From Streptomyces sp. NBC_00370 (GTDB lineage: Bacteria; Actinomycetota; Actinomycetes; Streptomycetales; Streptomycetaceae): DNA of 64,000 nucleotides. The position numbers were made by a program, and so were the translations under genes. The stretch covers positions 806,001 through 870,000 of the forward strand of contig NZ_CP107968.1 of the NCBI RefSeq assembly GCF_036084755.1. Reading direction: 5' to 3'. Every line of letters starts with the position of its first letter. The stretch's first letter is position 1. Below, piece by piece: positions 8,628 to 17,323 of this stretch. The notes under the pieces are model-generated. The model searched no databases. It worked only from the letters and a program-made list of their open reading frames with translations, and was not told the DNA's origin.

Positions 8628-11600
8628 TCACTGAGCTGTCTCACATCGTAGGGCGGCGGCCACCCAGTGTGCTGCCCCGGCCCGTTCGGCGACCTCCGCC
8701 GCCCGCCGTCGGTGTCCCGCCGCCCGGCCGCGCCGCCCGAGCGCGGCGGCCAGCAGGCCGAGGTGGTACGCCGTCGGGCCGAGCGTGAGCAGACCGCTGC
8801 CCGCGCCCGCCAACTCGTCCTCGGCGGGCAGCAGTCGCTCGTAGAGACGGTCCATCGCCGGCCGGTCCCCGAGCTGGATCGCCGCCGTCGCGTGCAGACA
8901 GGTGCGTACGTCGAGGAGCAGGTCGCGCGGGGAGTCGGGGACGGCGTGCAGGGCGGTGAGCGCGCGGTCCCCTTCGCCCCTGCCGAGCAGTACGAGCGGG
9001 CGCACCCAGCTCTCGTACGGGCCCCAGTCCGCGTCCCGTACGGAGGCCGGCCGCAGGTCGGGGGCGTCGAGCGAGAGCAGGGCGAGCGGCAGGATGCCGT
9101 CCTCCAGCCCCGGCATACCCGAACCGGTCAGCCGGGTCGCGGCTTTGCGGTACGCGGCGCGCGCCTCGTCGGTGCTGCCGGTGACCGCGAGCCGGAGCGC
9201 GGCGTACCAGTCGGTGAACACACCGACGAGCGGCAGGTCGTAGCGCTCGGCGAGTTGGTCGGCTGCCGCTGCGTGCCGGTCGGCCGCCGCGAGATCGGCG
9301 AGCGCCGCGCCGGTCTGGACGAGGATCAGCCGCGCGAGGACCTCGTAGCTGACCAACTCGCCGTGCCGGGTGGCGAGATCGAGGATCTCTTCACCGATCG
9401 CCGCCCGGCTCGGGGCGAGTCCGGCGCGCTGGAAGGACTGCATGAAGCGGCCGTTGAGCGCGTACGCCAGCAGGGCAGGGTCACCGAGGGCGCGAGCGGC
9501 GCTCTCCGCCTCCCGCGCCGCCCGGTCGCCGCGCGGTCCGCTGTCGGCACGCCGCTCCATCGCGATGGTGATCAGCAGCCTGGCCCGCTCCGCCGTGCGG
9601 TCTTCGGGCAGCGCCGCCAGGGTGTGCTCGGCGGCCGTCACCAGCCGGGCCGACAGCTCCGGGTCGTCGTTCGCCGTCCAGATCGCCGGGACGTCGAAGG
9701 AACCGATCACGCGGGCCGTCAGCAGCGGATCGCCGACGGCCTCGGCGGCGGTGACCGCCTCGGCGCGGCGGCGCCGGGCCTGCGGCAGGTCGCCGGTCAC
9801 GGCCAGTGCCCTGACCAGGCCCATGACGGCCTGGAGCCGGTCGCGCGGGTCGCCGTCGGCCGAGCGGTCGAGCGCCGCGACCGTCTCCCGCCACAGCCGG
9901 GCGGCCTCGTGCGGGGCGGAGCGGCGCTCGGCACGTTCGGCGGCGGCGCGGGTGTAGTGCGCGGTACGGGCGCCGGGCGCGCGGCTGCCGGCCCGCAGCA
10001 GATGGTGGGCGATGGCCGTGACGTCGTCGGGCCGCACCTCTTCGATGATCCCGGCGACCGACGCGTGCCACCGGGCGCGGCGGGCGAGCGCGATGTCGTC
10101 GTACAGCGTCTCGTGCACCAGGGCGTGGGTGAAGCGCAGCCGGTCCGCGTCCCGCTCGACCAGGAACCCCGCGAGGAGCGCGGATTCGACGGTGTCCAGG
10201 ACGAGTTGTTCGTCGCCTGCGAGCGGGATCAGCAGGTCGAGATCGATCTCGGGTCCGATGACGGCGGCCTGCCGCAGCTGGGTCCGCGCCGTCCCGGTGA
10301 GTGCGGCGAGCCGGTGGCGGATGGTTTCCCGTACGCCGGGCGGCACGGTGTGCAGCCCCGCTTCGCCCTCGCTCTCCCAGACGCGGGTGAGTTCCCTGAC
10401 CAAGAAGGGGTTGCCGGCGCTGCGTGCGTGGATGAGACGCGCGGCGTCGGGGGTCATCGCGCGGTCGACATGGGTGCCGTCGCTACGGGCCCCGTCGGTG
10501 AGCGCCCGGACCAGCTCCCGTACCCGCGGCTCGGGCAGGCCGCCGAGATAGATCCGGGCGGGCTCGGCGCGGGCGGTGCGGCCCAGCGCATCCGTCAGGG
10601 CCGCCGAGGTCTCGGTCGTCCGGTAGGTGCCGACGATCAGCACGGGGCCGGTGTCCGGGTCCGTGGCGAGCGCGGTCAGCAGGGCCAGTGTCTCCTCGTC
10701 CGCCCAGTGCAGGTCGTCGAAGACCAGCAGGACCGGGGCGCGCGCCGCGGCCGTGGCCAGATACGCCACGGCGGCGCGCTGGCGCCGGAACCGTACGGCG
10801 GCCGGATCGTCGCCTTCTCCGGGGGTGAACCGACCGGCCGGGTCGTCCGCTTCCGTGGGGGCGGGCCCGTGACCTGCAGCCGCGAGACCCGTGCGCATCC
10901 GGGTCCACGGCCAGGCGGCGGGCGAGCCCGCCGGCTCGGGGCTGGCGCCCCAGGCGGTGGTCCAGCCGGTGGCGGCGAGCCGTTCGGTGAGAGCGTCGGC
11001 CAGGGCCGTCTTGCCCGCCCCGGCGGCTCCGGACAGCAGCACCAGCCGCGAGCGGCCGGTGGCGACGGCGTCGGCCGCGGCCCCGTCGAGCGCGGTCAGT
11101 TCGGCGTCACGGCCGACGAACGGGTGCGCCGGGGAGCGCCGCTGCCCGGCCGCCGGGAGCGCCGGGTGCGTACGGTGCGCAGGCGCGGCGGGCATCGTGG
11201 TGAGCCGCGCCGCCTGGCCGAGGATGTCCGCCTCCAGTTCCCGCAGCGCGGGGCCGGGATCCACGCCCAGCTCCGTGCGCAGCGCGGCCCGGGCGCGACG
11301 GAGCGCGGCGAGCGCGTCGCCCTGCCGTCCCGCCCGGTAGAGCGCCAGCGCGAGCAGCCGCCAGCCGTCCTCGCGCAGGGGGTGTTCGGCGACTGCGGCT
11401 TCGAGGCCGGGCACCGCTTCGGCCGCCTGCCCCAGGCCGAGCGCCGCCTCGGTGCGCCGTGCCACGGCCAGCAGCCGCAGCTCGTCCAGCCGGCCCGCCT
11501 CGGCGCGCGCCCAGTGCTCGTCGGCGAACTCCGCGTACGCGGGTCCGCGCCAGTCGCCGAGCGCGCCGTCCAGCAGCAGCCGCGCCTCCTCGGCCCGTCC

Positions 11601-11960
11601 TTCGGCCAGCAGCGGGGCGGCGGCATCGACAGCGGCCTCGAACCGCCAGGCGTCCACCGTCCCGGGATCCGCCCGCAGCGCGTAGCCGGGCTCTGCCGTG
11701 ACCAGCAGCCGGGCCGGGGTGCGCGGCGGGCGGTCCGGCTCAAGGGTCTTGCGCAGCGCGCCGACGAAGGTCTGTACGGCGCCGACGGCGCCTTTCGGCG
11801 GCTCGTCCCAGAGGTCGTCGACCAGCCGGGCGACGGGGACGACCCGGCCCCTGGCGATCAGCAGCCGGGCCAGGACCGCGCGGTGCCGCAGCCCCTTGAG
11901 ATCGACGGGCCCGTGCTCGTCCCGGGCGGTCAGCGGGCCCAGCACACCGAAGCTGATCAC
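8628..11960 (-). CDS. AfsR/SARP-family regulator with BTAD and AAA ATPase domains
   Basis: This 1110-residue regulator begins with an OmpR-like winged helix (FGVLGPLTARDEHGPVDLKG.., about 1-95) and a BTAD helical domain (about 100-245, VDAWRFEAAVDAA.. to LGVDPGPALRELE). It continues with an AAA/NTPase domain carrying a Walker A (GAAGAGKTAL) and a Walker B (LLVFDDLHWAD), and ends in a long alpha-helical TPR-like region. Large SARPs activate secondary-metabolite or local genes, with the NTPase/TPR half acting as a sensor. The start is the GTG at 11960, where homology begins, preceded by GGGAGG. It is divergent from an alpha/beta hydrolase across an intergenic region with three 11-bp-spaced repeats. 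No biosynthetic cluster is adjacent, so it looks like an orphan. Confidence 0.9.
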   Translation of the reverse strand: MISFGVLGPLTARDEHGPVDLKGLRHRAVLARLLIARGRVVPVARLVDDLWDEPPKGAVGAVQTFVGALRKTLEPDRPPRTPARLLVTAEPGYALRADPGTVDAWRFEAAVDAAAPLLAEGRAEEARLLLDGALGDWRGPAYAEFADEHWARAEAGRLDELRLLAVARRTEAALGLGQAAEAVPGLEAAVAEHPLREDGWRLLALALYRAGRQGDALAALRRARAALRTELGVDPGPALRELEADILGQAARLTTMPAAPAHRTHPALPAAGQRRSPAHPFVGRDAELTALDGAAADAVATGRSRLVLLSGAAGAGKTALADALTERLAATGWTTAWGASPEPAGSPAAWPWTRMRTGLAAAGHGPAPTEADDPAGRFTPGEGDDPAAVRFRRQRAAVAYLATAAARAPVLLVFDDLHWADEETLALLTALATDPDTGPVLIVGTYRTTETSAALTDALGRTARAEPARIYLGGLPEPRVRELVRALTDGARSDGTHVDRAMTPDAARLIHARSAGNPFLVRELTRVWESEGEAGLHTVPPGVRETIRHRLAALTGTARTQLRQAAVIGPEIDLDLLIPLAGDEQLVLDTVESALLAGFLVERDADRLRFTHALVHETLYDDIALARRARWHASVAGIIEEVRPDDVTAIAHHLLRAGSRAPGARTAHYTRAAAERAERRSAPHEAARLWRETVAALDRSADGDPRDRLQAVMGLVRALAVTGDLPQARRRRAEAVTAAEAVGDPLLTARVIGSFDVPAIWTANDDPELSARLVTAAEHTLAALPEDRTAERARLLITIAMERRADSGPRGDRAAREAESAARALGDPALLAYALNGRFMQSFQRAGLAPSRAAIGEEILDLATRHGELVSYEVLARLILVQTGAALADLAAADRHAAAADQLAERYDLPLVGVFTDWYAALRLAVTGSTDEARAAYRKAATRLTGSGMPGLEDGILPLALLSLDAPDLRPASVRDADWGPYESWVRPLVLLGRGEGDRALTALHAVPDSPRDLLLDVRTCLHATAAIQLGDRPAMDRLYERLLPAEDELAGAGSGLLTLGPTAYHLGLLAAALGRRGRAAGHRRRAAEVAERAGAAHWVAAALRCETAQ

Positions 11961-12064
11961 CGGCTCACCCACCTCCCTGTCCCCGCGTCGCCACTCGCGC
12001 CAACCTATCCGGGCGAGGCCCTGGTCACCTCGCCGAGCCGCCGCCGAGCGGCCCCTGGTCCGGC

Positions 12065-12094
12065 ACTGATCCAGCGCTGATCCGCCGCTGATCG
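12065..12094 (+). promoter_or_regulatory. Three direct repeats at 11-bp period, candidate SARP binding site
   Basis: CTGATC occurs at 12066, 12077 and 12088, each embedded in a similar 11-bp unit. SARP winged-helix domains typically bind heptameric direct repeats on one face of the helix at 11-bp (or 22-bp) spacing. The array lies between the divergent SARP gene and the hydrolase at 12163. Assignment to the neighbouring SARP is inference. Confidence 0.45.
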
Positions 12095-12125
12095 ACGGCC
12101 CGCAGACTCGGCTCGACCGACCCGT

Positions 12126-12150
12126 ACAGAGCACACCGACAGAGCACACC
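12126..12150 (+). repeat. Short tandem direct repeat in hydrolase leader
   Basis: ACAGAGCACACC is present twice (12126-12137 and 12139-12150) at a 13-bp period, just before the ribosome binding site of the hydrolase. A TACAGA hexamer at 12125-12130 could serve as a -10 element. The repeat may be a simple duplication. Confidence 0.5.
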
Positions 12151-12162
12151 AGGAGAGCGGCC

Positions 12163-13041
12163 ATGACCCCTCAGATTCCCGGCTTCACCCAGCGGCGGGT
12201 GACCGTCGCCGACGGCGTGGCGCTCCATGCCGCCGTGGGCGGCTCGGGCAGCCCCGTCGTCCTGCTGCACGGCTTCCCGCAGACCCATCTGATGTGGCGG
12301 CATGTCGCCACCGATCTCGCGGCCGACCACACGGTGATCTGCCCGGACCTGCGCGGCTACGGCGACAGCGACAAGCCGGCGGACCCGGACGGACAGACGT
12401 ACTCCAAGCGCACCATGGCCGCCGACGTGGTCGCCCTGGCGCGGGCACTGGGCCATGAGCGCTTCGCGCTCGCCGGCCACGACCGGGGCGCCCTGGTGGC
12501 GATCCGCGCGGGGCTGGACCATCCCGGAACCGTCACCCACCTGGCGTCCCTCGACGTCCTGCCGACCCTCGACACATGGGAGGTGATGCACGGTACGTCG
12601 GCCGCCGTCGGCTTCCATCTGTATCTGATGGCCCAGCCGCCCGGTCTGCCCGAGGAGCTGATCAGCGGCGCGCCGGACGCGTTCTTCGGCCACTTCCTCG
12701 ACCTCTGGGCCGTCGACCCGGCCGCGATCCCCGCCGACGTACGCGCCGCGTACCTCGCGGCGTCCCGCGCGGCGATCCCCTCGATCGTCGCCGACTACCG
12801 CGCTTCGGCCGGGGTCGACGTCGAACACGACCTGGCCGACCGGGCGGCGGGCAACCGGCTGCGGATGCCGGTGACCGTGCTCCAGCAGGACTGGGGCTCG
12901 GCGCTGGGCTTCGACGCCGCCGAGCTGTGGCGGGCCTGGGCACCGGACCTGAAGCACACCCCTGTGTCCTGCGGGCACTTCATGGCCGAGGAGTCCCCCG
13001 CCGAGGTCATCGGCGCGCTCCGCGATCTGCTGGCGCGCTAG
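12163..13041 (+). CDS. Alpha/beta hydrolase with Asp nucleophile (epoxide hydrolase/haloacid dehalogenase group)
   Basis: This 292-residue cytosolic enzyme has the oxyanion motif HGFPQT (36-41), a GHDRG nucleophile elbow with Asp107 and a C-terminal catalytic His272 (CGHF). An Asp nucleophile points to epoxide hydrolases or haloalkane/haloacetate dehalogenases rather than esterases. Two residues expected in fluoroacetate dehalogenases are absent. The second carboxylate-binding Arg, four residues after the nucleophile, is Leu111, and the halide-site Trp after the conserved His (HW) is Leu in FHLYLMAQP. Epoxide or another ester/halide substrate is therefore more likely. The start is ATG 12163, preceded by AGGAGAG. 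The gene is divergent from a SARP and may be its target. Confidence 0.85.
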   Translation: MTPQIPGFTQRRVTVADGVALHAAVGGSGSPVVLLHGFPQTHLMWRHVATDLAADHTVICPDLRGYGDSDKPADPDGQTYSKRTMAADVVALARALGHERFALAGHDRGALVAIRAGLDHPGTVTHLASLDVLPTLDTWEVMHGTSAAVGFHLYLMAQPPGLPEELISGAPDAFFGHFLDLWAVDPAAIPADVRAAYLAASRAAIPSIVADYRASAGVDVEHDLADRAAGNRLRMPVTVLQQDWGSALGFDAAELWRAWAPDLKHTPVSCGHFMAEESPAEVIGALRDLLAR

Positions 13042-13048
13042 GTTGTGT

Positions 13049-13084
13049 CCGATCCGGTCCCGCGCCGGCGCGGGACCGGATCGG
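13049..13084. terminator. Perfect palindromic terminator between convergent genes
   Basis: An 18-bp perfect inverted repeat without a spacer (the central bases would form the loop), directly between the hydrolase stop and the PPOX gene stop. It should serve both directions. Confidence 0.75.
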
Positions 13085-13085
13085 G

Positions 13086-13538
13086 TCAGGAGCCGGTCTG
13101 CCGGTTGCTGTACACCCGGTCCGGGCGGACGAGCACGGCGGTACGCCGCTGCTCGGCCATCACCCGGTCGTACTCGTCCCAGTCGTCGTGGGAGCCGCCG
13201 GCGGCGGCGAAGACCGACCGCAGCAGGAGCCGCAGCCCTTCGGCGTCCAGCCAGGGCTGCGGGTCGTCGGGCCCGGCCAGCTCGGCGCGGCCCTCGACGG
13301 TCGCCCACTGCCAGCCGCTGCGGAACGTCGCGGTCACCTGCGGCCTGACCCGCAGATTGGCGAGCTTCACCGGTCCGTAGGTGACGAAGGCGAGCACCGG
13401 CTCGTCCGTGACCGGATGGGCGAGTACGCCCGCGTTGACGATCGAGCCCTGGATGGTGGAGTCGGCCCGCAGCGTCGAGATCACCGCGAGCCCCTGCTCC
13501 GCCCGGCCCAGCGCCGCCGCGTCGTCCAGTGTCGTCAT
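13086..13538 (-). CDS. PPOX-class (F420-dependent) oxidoreductase
   Basis: This 150-residue protein has the split beta-barrel fold of the pyridoxamine 5'-phosphate oxidase-like family. Visible features are the N-terminal LAVISTLRADSTIQGSIVNAGV strand pair, YGPVKLANLRVRPQVTATF (cofactor phosphate contacts) and WATVEGRAELAGPDD. Actinobacterial members of this size usually bind F420, sometimes FMN or biliverdin, and reduce small substrates. The start is ATG 13538, with GAGGAG 5 nt upstream; a longer frame adds only eight residues and lacks a ribosome site. It may be cotranscribed with the LLM gene that ends at 13609 upstream, which would also use F420. Confidence 0.85.
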   Translation of the reverse strand: MTTLDDAAALGRAEQGLAVISTLRADSTIQGSIVNAGVLAHPVTDEPVLAFVTYGPVKLANLRVRPQVTATFRSGWQWATVEGRAELAGPDDPQPWLDAEGLRLLLRSVFAAAGGSHDDWDEYDRVMAEQRRTAVLVRPDRVYSNRQTGS

Positions 13539-13608
13539 CGAGGCTCCTCGTGCGTGCGTCACGGCCGGCTGAAAGCGGTGTCCGCCTGATCGTAGACCGG
13601 TCTGTCCG

Positions 13609-14583
13609 CTACGCGCCCGAGGGCTTGAGCCTCCGCAGCGGGCCGTCGAGTTCGCGCCGGTAGAAGTCGATGAACCCGTCCGGGTCGGGCCCGGCGTTCT
13701 GCATGACGAGCCGGTCGAAGCCGGCGTCCGCGTACTGCTGGGCGACCTGGAGATAGCGGGCGGGGTCGGGGCCGCAGGCGAACTTCTCCAGGATGTCCTC
13801 CTCGCGCACGGTCGTGGTGGCCGCTTCGAAGTTCACCGGGTTGGGCAGTTCGCTCATGACCTTCCAGCCGGTCACGGCCCACCGCGAGGTCTCCAGCGCC
13901 GCCCGGGCCGCGGTGTGTTCGTCGGGGGCCCAGGCCATCGGGACCTCCGCGTACCGGGGGCCGGTGCCGCCCGCCGCCCGGTACTCCTGGACGATCTCCG
14001 GCTTGTCCTCGGTGGCGAACAGCGCGTCACCCAGTTCGGCGGCGATCCGGGTCGACGGCGGACCGCTGGCCGCCACGGCGATGAGCGGCAGTTCGCCGGG
14101 CAGGTCGAAGACGCGGGCGTCGTCGAGGGTCAGGTGCTTGCCCTCGTACGAGTGGTAGCCGCCGCTCCACAGCAGCCGGATGATCTCCAGCGCCTCGCGG
14201 AGCATCTCGTGCCGCACCCGGACGGTGCCGGGGTAACCAGGGCCCACCACATGCTCGTTGAGCCGTTCCCCCGATCCGACGCCGAGCGTGAAGCGGCCGT
14301 CGGACAGCAGGGCCAGGGTCGCGGCCGCCTGGGCGATGATCGCGGGGTGGTACCGGACGGTCGGACAGGTCACGCCGGTCGCGAGGCCGATACGGTCGGT
14401 CTTCGCAGCGATCGTCCCGAACACGGTCCAGGCGAACGGCGAGTGACCCTGGTTGTCCAGCCAGGGATGGAAGTGGTCGCTCATCTCCACGAAGTCGAAG
14501 CCCGCCTGCTCCGCCAGGACCGCCTGACGCACCAGCTCCGCGGGACCGAATGCCTCGGCGGCCAGTTTGTAGCCGATCTCCAT
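13609..14583 (-). CDS. LLM-class F420-dependent oxidoreductase (FGD-like)
   Basis: This 324-residue TIM-barrel protein of the luciferase-like monooxygenase superfamily starts MEIGYKLAAEAFGP and contains EMSDHFHPW and GHSPFAWTVFGTIAAKT. It also has LATGVTCPTVRYHPAIIAQAAATLALLSDGR, followed by GVGSGERLNEHVVG. This pattern is close to the F420-dependent glucose-6-phosphate dehydrogenase-related subgroup. Such enzymes transfer hydride between F420 and an organic substrate; the substrate here is unknown. The start is ATG 14583, with a weak GGAAGG upstream. It is followed 70 nt downstream by the PPOX gene, so the two may form an F420-linked redox pair. It is divergent from the quinone reductase at 14777. 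Confidence 0.9.
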   Translation of the reverse strand: MEIGYKLAAEAFGPAELVRQAVLAEQAGFDFVEMSDHFHPWLDNQGHSPFAWTVFGTIAAKTDRIGLATGVTCPTVRYHPAIIAQAAATLALLSDGRFTLGVGSGERLNEHVVGPGYPGTVRVRHEMLREALEIIRLLWSGGYHSYEGKHLTLDDARVFDLPGELPLIAVAASGPPSTRIAAELGDALFATEDKPEIVQEYRAAGGTGPRYAEVPMAWAPDEHTAARAALETSRWAVTGWKVMSELPNPVNFEAATTTVREEDILEKFACGPDPARYLQVAQQYADAGFDRLVMQNAGPDPDGFIDFYRRELDGPLRRLKPSGA

Positions 14584-14776
14584 GTGCGTCGCCTTCCGTC
14601 CGGTGCGTGCTCGGTGCGTGTTCGGCCTGTCGTGGTCCGAGCAGGAATACCCCGGTTCCGCGTGCCGTAACGGCGCCCGCCGCCGGTCCGGTGTCACAGC
14701 GGCCGCAGCGGGCAGGAGCGCCGTACGATCGGGCGGTTCGATGCCACCGCCCGCCTCGCGGCAAAAGGACGATGAA

Positions 14777-15748
14777 GTGAAAGCAGCTCTGTACGACCGT
14801 CTGGGTTCCGCCCGTGATGTGCTGCGGGTCGAGGACGTCGACCGCCCCGAACCCGGCCCTGGACAGGTACGGGTCAAGATCGCCCTGTCGGGCGTCAACC
14901 CCACCGATGTGAAGTCACGCGGCGGCGCGACCGCGGGGGTGCCGACCGGGTTCCAGGTCCCGCACCACGACGCCACGGGCCGGATCGACGCCGTCGGTCC
15001 CGGCGTCGACACCGCGCGCGTCGGACAGCGCGTATGGACGTATCTCGCCGCGTTCGGCAACCGGTGGGGGACGGCGGCCGAGTGGAGCGTCGTGCCGCAG
15101 GAGCGCGCCGTGCCGCTGCCCGAGGACATCGACGACGAACTGGGCGTGTGCCTCGGCGTGCCCGCGCTGACCGCGCACCACTGCCTGTTCGCCGACGGCC
15201 GGCTCAACGGCCGTGCGGTGCTGGTGGCGGGCGGCGCGGGAGCCGTCGGTCATTTCGCGATCGAGCTGGCCAAGCACGCCGGCGCCCGGGTCGTCAGTAC
15301 CGTCAGCGGCCCCGAGAAGGCCGAGCTGGCGCGCCTGGCGGGCGCCGATCTGGTGGTCAACTACCACGACGAGGACGCCGTGGACCAGGTGAAGGGCTTC
15401 GCCGCCACCGTGGACCGCGTCGTCGAGGTCGCCCTCGGCCCCAATCTCGATCTCGACCTCGCCGTGAGCGGTCCGCGTACGGTGATCTCCACGTACGCGG
15501 CGGCCGAGGACGTCTCCCTGCCGGTCCGGCGGCTCATGACGGCCAATGTGCGACTGCGGTTCGTCCTGCTCTACGGGTTCCCTGAGCCGGACCTCGCGGA
15601 CGCGGTGGCCGACGTGGGGGCGGCGATGAGCGCCGGCGCGCTGAGCCCGCTGCCGGTGCGGCGCTTCCCGCTCTCCGAGGTGGCGGCGGCGCACGAAGCC
15701 GTGGAGAGCGGCGCCGTGGGCAAGGTCGTCGTCGACCCCACCGCCTAG
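14777..15748 (+). CDS. NADPH:quinone reductase-like MDR oxidoreductase
   Basis: This 323-residue medium-chain dehydrogenase/reductase of the zinc-independent quinone oxidoreductase type has an N-terminal GroES-like domain (MKAALYDRLGSARDVLRV..VKIALSGVNPTDVKSR). It also has a nucleotide-binding Rossmann core, VLVAGGAGAVGHFAIELAKHAGARVV. No zinc-ligand cysteine set is present. These enzymes reduce quinones, aldehydes or enones with NADPH. The start is GTG 14777, with AAGGAC at 6-nt spacing; an ATG at 14772 is immediately followed by a stop. It is divergent from the LLM oxidoreductase, and no obvious operator was seen between them. Confidence 0.93.
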   Translation: MKAALYDRLGSARDVLRVEDVDRPEPGPGQVRVKIALSGVNPTDVKSRGGATAGVPTGFQVPHHDATGRIDAVGPGVDTARVGQRVWTYLAAFGNRWGTAAEWSVVPQERAVPLPEDIDDELGVCLGVPALTAHHCLFADGRLNGRAVLVAGGAGAVGHFAIELAKHAGARVVSTVSGPEKAELARLAGADLVVNYHDEDAVDQVKGFAATVDRVVEVALGPNLDLDLAVSGPRTVISTYAAAEDVSLPVRRLMTANVRLRFVLLYGFPEPDLADAVADVGAAMSAGALSPLPVRRFPLSEVAAAHEAVESGAVGKVVVDPTA

Positions 15749-15997
15749 GCCCTTAAGTCACCCGATCGGACGCGCCTACCGTTCTCCGGGCGGGGCACCC
15801 GAACTGTGCACGGTCGGCCACACCATGCTCGGGGAAGAGCACGCCGTGCAGCCTCCGGGGCAGGGGGCACAATCGCTCGGGGCGGGTCCGGCACACGGTC
15901 CCGCCCCGAGTGCCGTCCGTCCGACGCGCCTGACCACGCGAATTGGGGTCCCCGGTCGAGGTCGACACCCGGCGGGGCCGCCGTGTTGGATGACCGT

Positions 15998-16873
15998 ATG
16001 ACAACACTCGGCGCTGTGTTCCGCCCCCAACTGCCCCCTGAGCGACTGCGTGACGTGGCACGTGCCGCGGACGAGGCAGGTCTTGAGGAGCTGTGGCTCT
16101 GGGAGGACTGCTTCCTCGAAAGCGGTATCGCCAGCGCCGCGGCGGCCCTCGCCTGGACGGAGCGGCTGCGGATCGGGGTCGGGCTGCTCCCGGTGCCGCT
16201 GCGGAACGTGGCCCTGACGGCGATGGAGGCGGCGACGCTCCACCGGCTCTTCCCCGAGCGCGTCGTGCTGGGCATCGGCCATGGTGTCCAGGACTGGATG
16301 GCGCAGGTCGGCGCGCGCGTCGAGTCGCCGGTGACCCTGTTGCGCGAGCACCTGGAGGCGCTGCGCGCGCTGCTGCGGAGCGAGTCCGTGACGACGGACG
16401 GCCGCTACGTGAAGCTCGACCACGTCGCCCTGGACTGGCCGCCCGCGACGGCGCCCGGCATCTTCGCCGGGGCGACGGGACCGCGCACCATGCGGCTGAC
16501 CGGCGAGGCCGCGGACGGCACGATCCTCACCGGCGGCACGACACCGGACGAGGTACGCCAGGCGCGCGCCCTGATCGACGAGGGCCGCGCCGCCGCCGGG
16601 CGCACGGGACCGCACCCGGTCGTCGTGTATCTCCTGACGACGACCGGCCCCGACGCGGCGGAGCGGCTGCGCGGCGAGCTCGCCCGGGAGGGCCGTGCGC
16701 AGACCCCGGAGGCGGGCGTCACGGGCGACGCCGACGCCGTCGCGACGGCCGTGGGCCGCCTGGTGGACGCGGGGGCCGACACGGTGGTCCTCCAGCCGAC
16801 GGCCGACGAGCCGGACCCGGAGGGCTTCGTCAGATTCGTGGCAAGCGAGGTCCGGCCCCTGGTGGGCTCCTAG
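15998..16873 (+). CDS. LLM-class flavin/F420-dependent oxidoreductase
   Basis: This 291-residue luciferase-like monooxygenase family protein includes GLEELWLWEDCFLESG, LRIGVGLLPVPLRNVALTAMEAATL, RVVLGIGHGVQDWM and GATGPRTMRLTGEAADGTIL. These are the usual barrel strands and the cofactor-binding Gly-rich loop. It is shorter than the typical 330-350 residues, but the barrel looks complete. The start is ATG 15998 with only a weak upstream GGA. The stop overlaps by 4 bp the stop of the convergent SnoaL-like gene. Substrate and cofactor (FMN or F420) cannot be read from the sequence. Confidence 0.87.
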   Translation: MTTLGAVFRPQLPPERLRDVARAADEAGLEELWLWEDCFLESGIASAAAALAWTERLRIGVGLLPVPLRNVALTAMEAATLHRLFPERVVLGIGHGVQDWMAQVGARVESPVTLLREHLEALRALLRSESVTTDGRYVKLDHVALDWPPATAPGIFAGATGPRTMRLTGEAADGTILTGGTTPDEVRQARALIDEGRAAAGRTGPHPVVVYLLTTTGPDAAERLRGELAREGRAQTPEAGVTGDADAVATAVGRLVDAGADTVVLQPTADEPDPEGFVRFVASEVRPLVGS

Positions 16874-17238
16874 CTCGCGAAGGTGGTGCCCTGCGTGAAG
16901 TAGAGCTTCCAGCCCTCTTCGGTGTTCTTCCACAGGGAACTGCGATGGACGTCCCGGCCCCGCACGGTGAGGTCGAAGGTGATGTGCACGAGGTCGGGGC
17001 CGAGCTGCGCCGCCGTCATGCCGGACACCGTGCCGGGCGGCGTCGAAGCGCCCCACGCCCGGAGTTCGTCGATGTACGTCTCCCGCGTGTACGCCGTGCC
17101 GGACGAGCCGAACGAGGTGAAGTCGTCGTGCAGCAGCTCGCCGAGGCGCGCGGGCGACGCGTACACGGCGGGGTCGAGAAACCGCAGCTCGCCCTCGACG
17201 GCGGCGGAGACGGCAGGCGTGGGATCCGAGATGGCCAT
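16870..17238 (-). CDS. SnoaL/NTF2-like DUF4440 family protein
   Basis: This small 122-residue alpha+beta cone-fold protein contains ELRFLDPAVYASPARLGELLHDDFTSFGSSG and the strand pair HITFDLTVRGRDVHRSSLWKNTEEGWKLYFTQGT, diagnostic of the DUF4440/SnoaL-like group. Members bind small hydrophobic ligands or act as ketosteroid-isomerase-like enzymes, and the role here is unknown. The start is ATG 17238, where GGAGG lies 8 nt upstream; a GTG two codons earlier is too close to that site. It overlaps the convergent LLM gene by 4 bp and stands alone on its strand. Confidence 0.83.
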   Translation of the reverse strand: MAISDPTPAVSAAVEGELRFLDPAVYASPARLGELLHDDFTSFGSSGTAYTRETYIDELRAWGASTPPGTVSGMTAAQLGPDLVHITFDLTVRGRDVHRSSLWKNTEEGWKLYFTQGTTFAS

Positions 17239-17323
17239 TCCCACATCCTCCCCGAAGGGACCGCCGGGCGCGTTCGGCCGCGGCGTGTGTCCGGCAGGCC
17301 TGTCAGGCCTCCTCGGCCGTGCG

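Noticed and set aside
8589..8660. A HspR (HAIR) or CIRCE element controlling htpG.
   Set aside because: No CTTGAGT-N7-ACTCAAG or CIRCE-like inverted repeat was found in the upstream region.
8667..12080. A 1137-codon open frame on the plus strand opposite the SARP gene.
   Set aside because: Its translation is Arg/Gly/Gln-rich low complexity with no domain. The opposite strand encodes an unmistakable regulator. Long antisense frames are expected at this GC content.
12163..13041. Annotation of the alpha/beta hydrolase as a fluoroacetate dehalogenase.
   Set aside because: The carboxylate-binding Arg four residues after the nucleophile and the halide-site Trp are both Leu.
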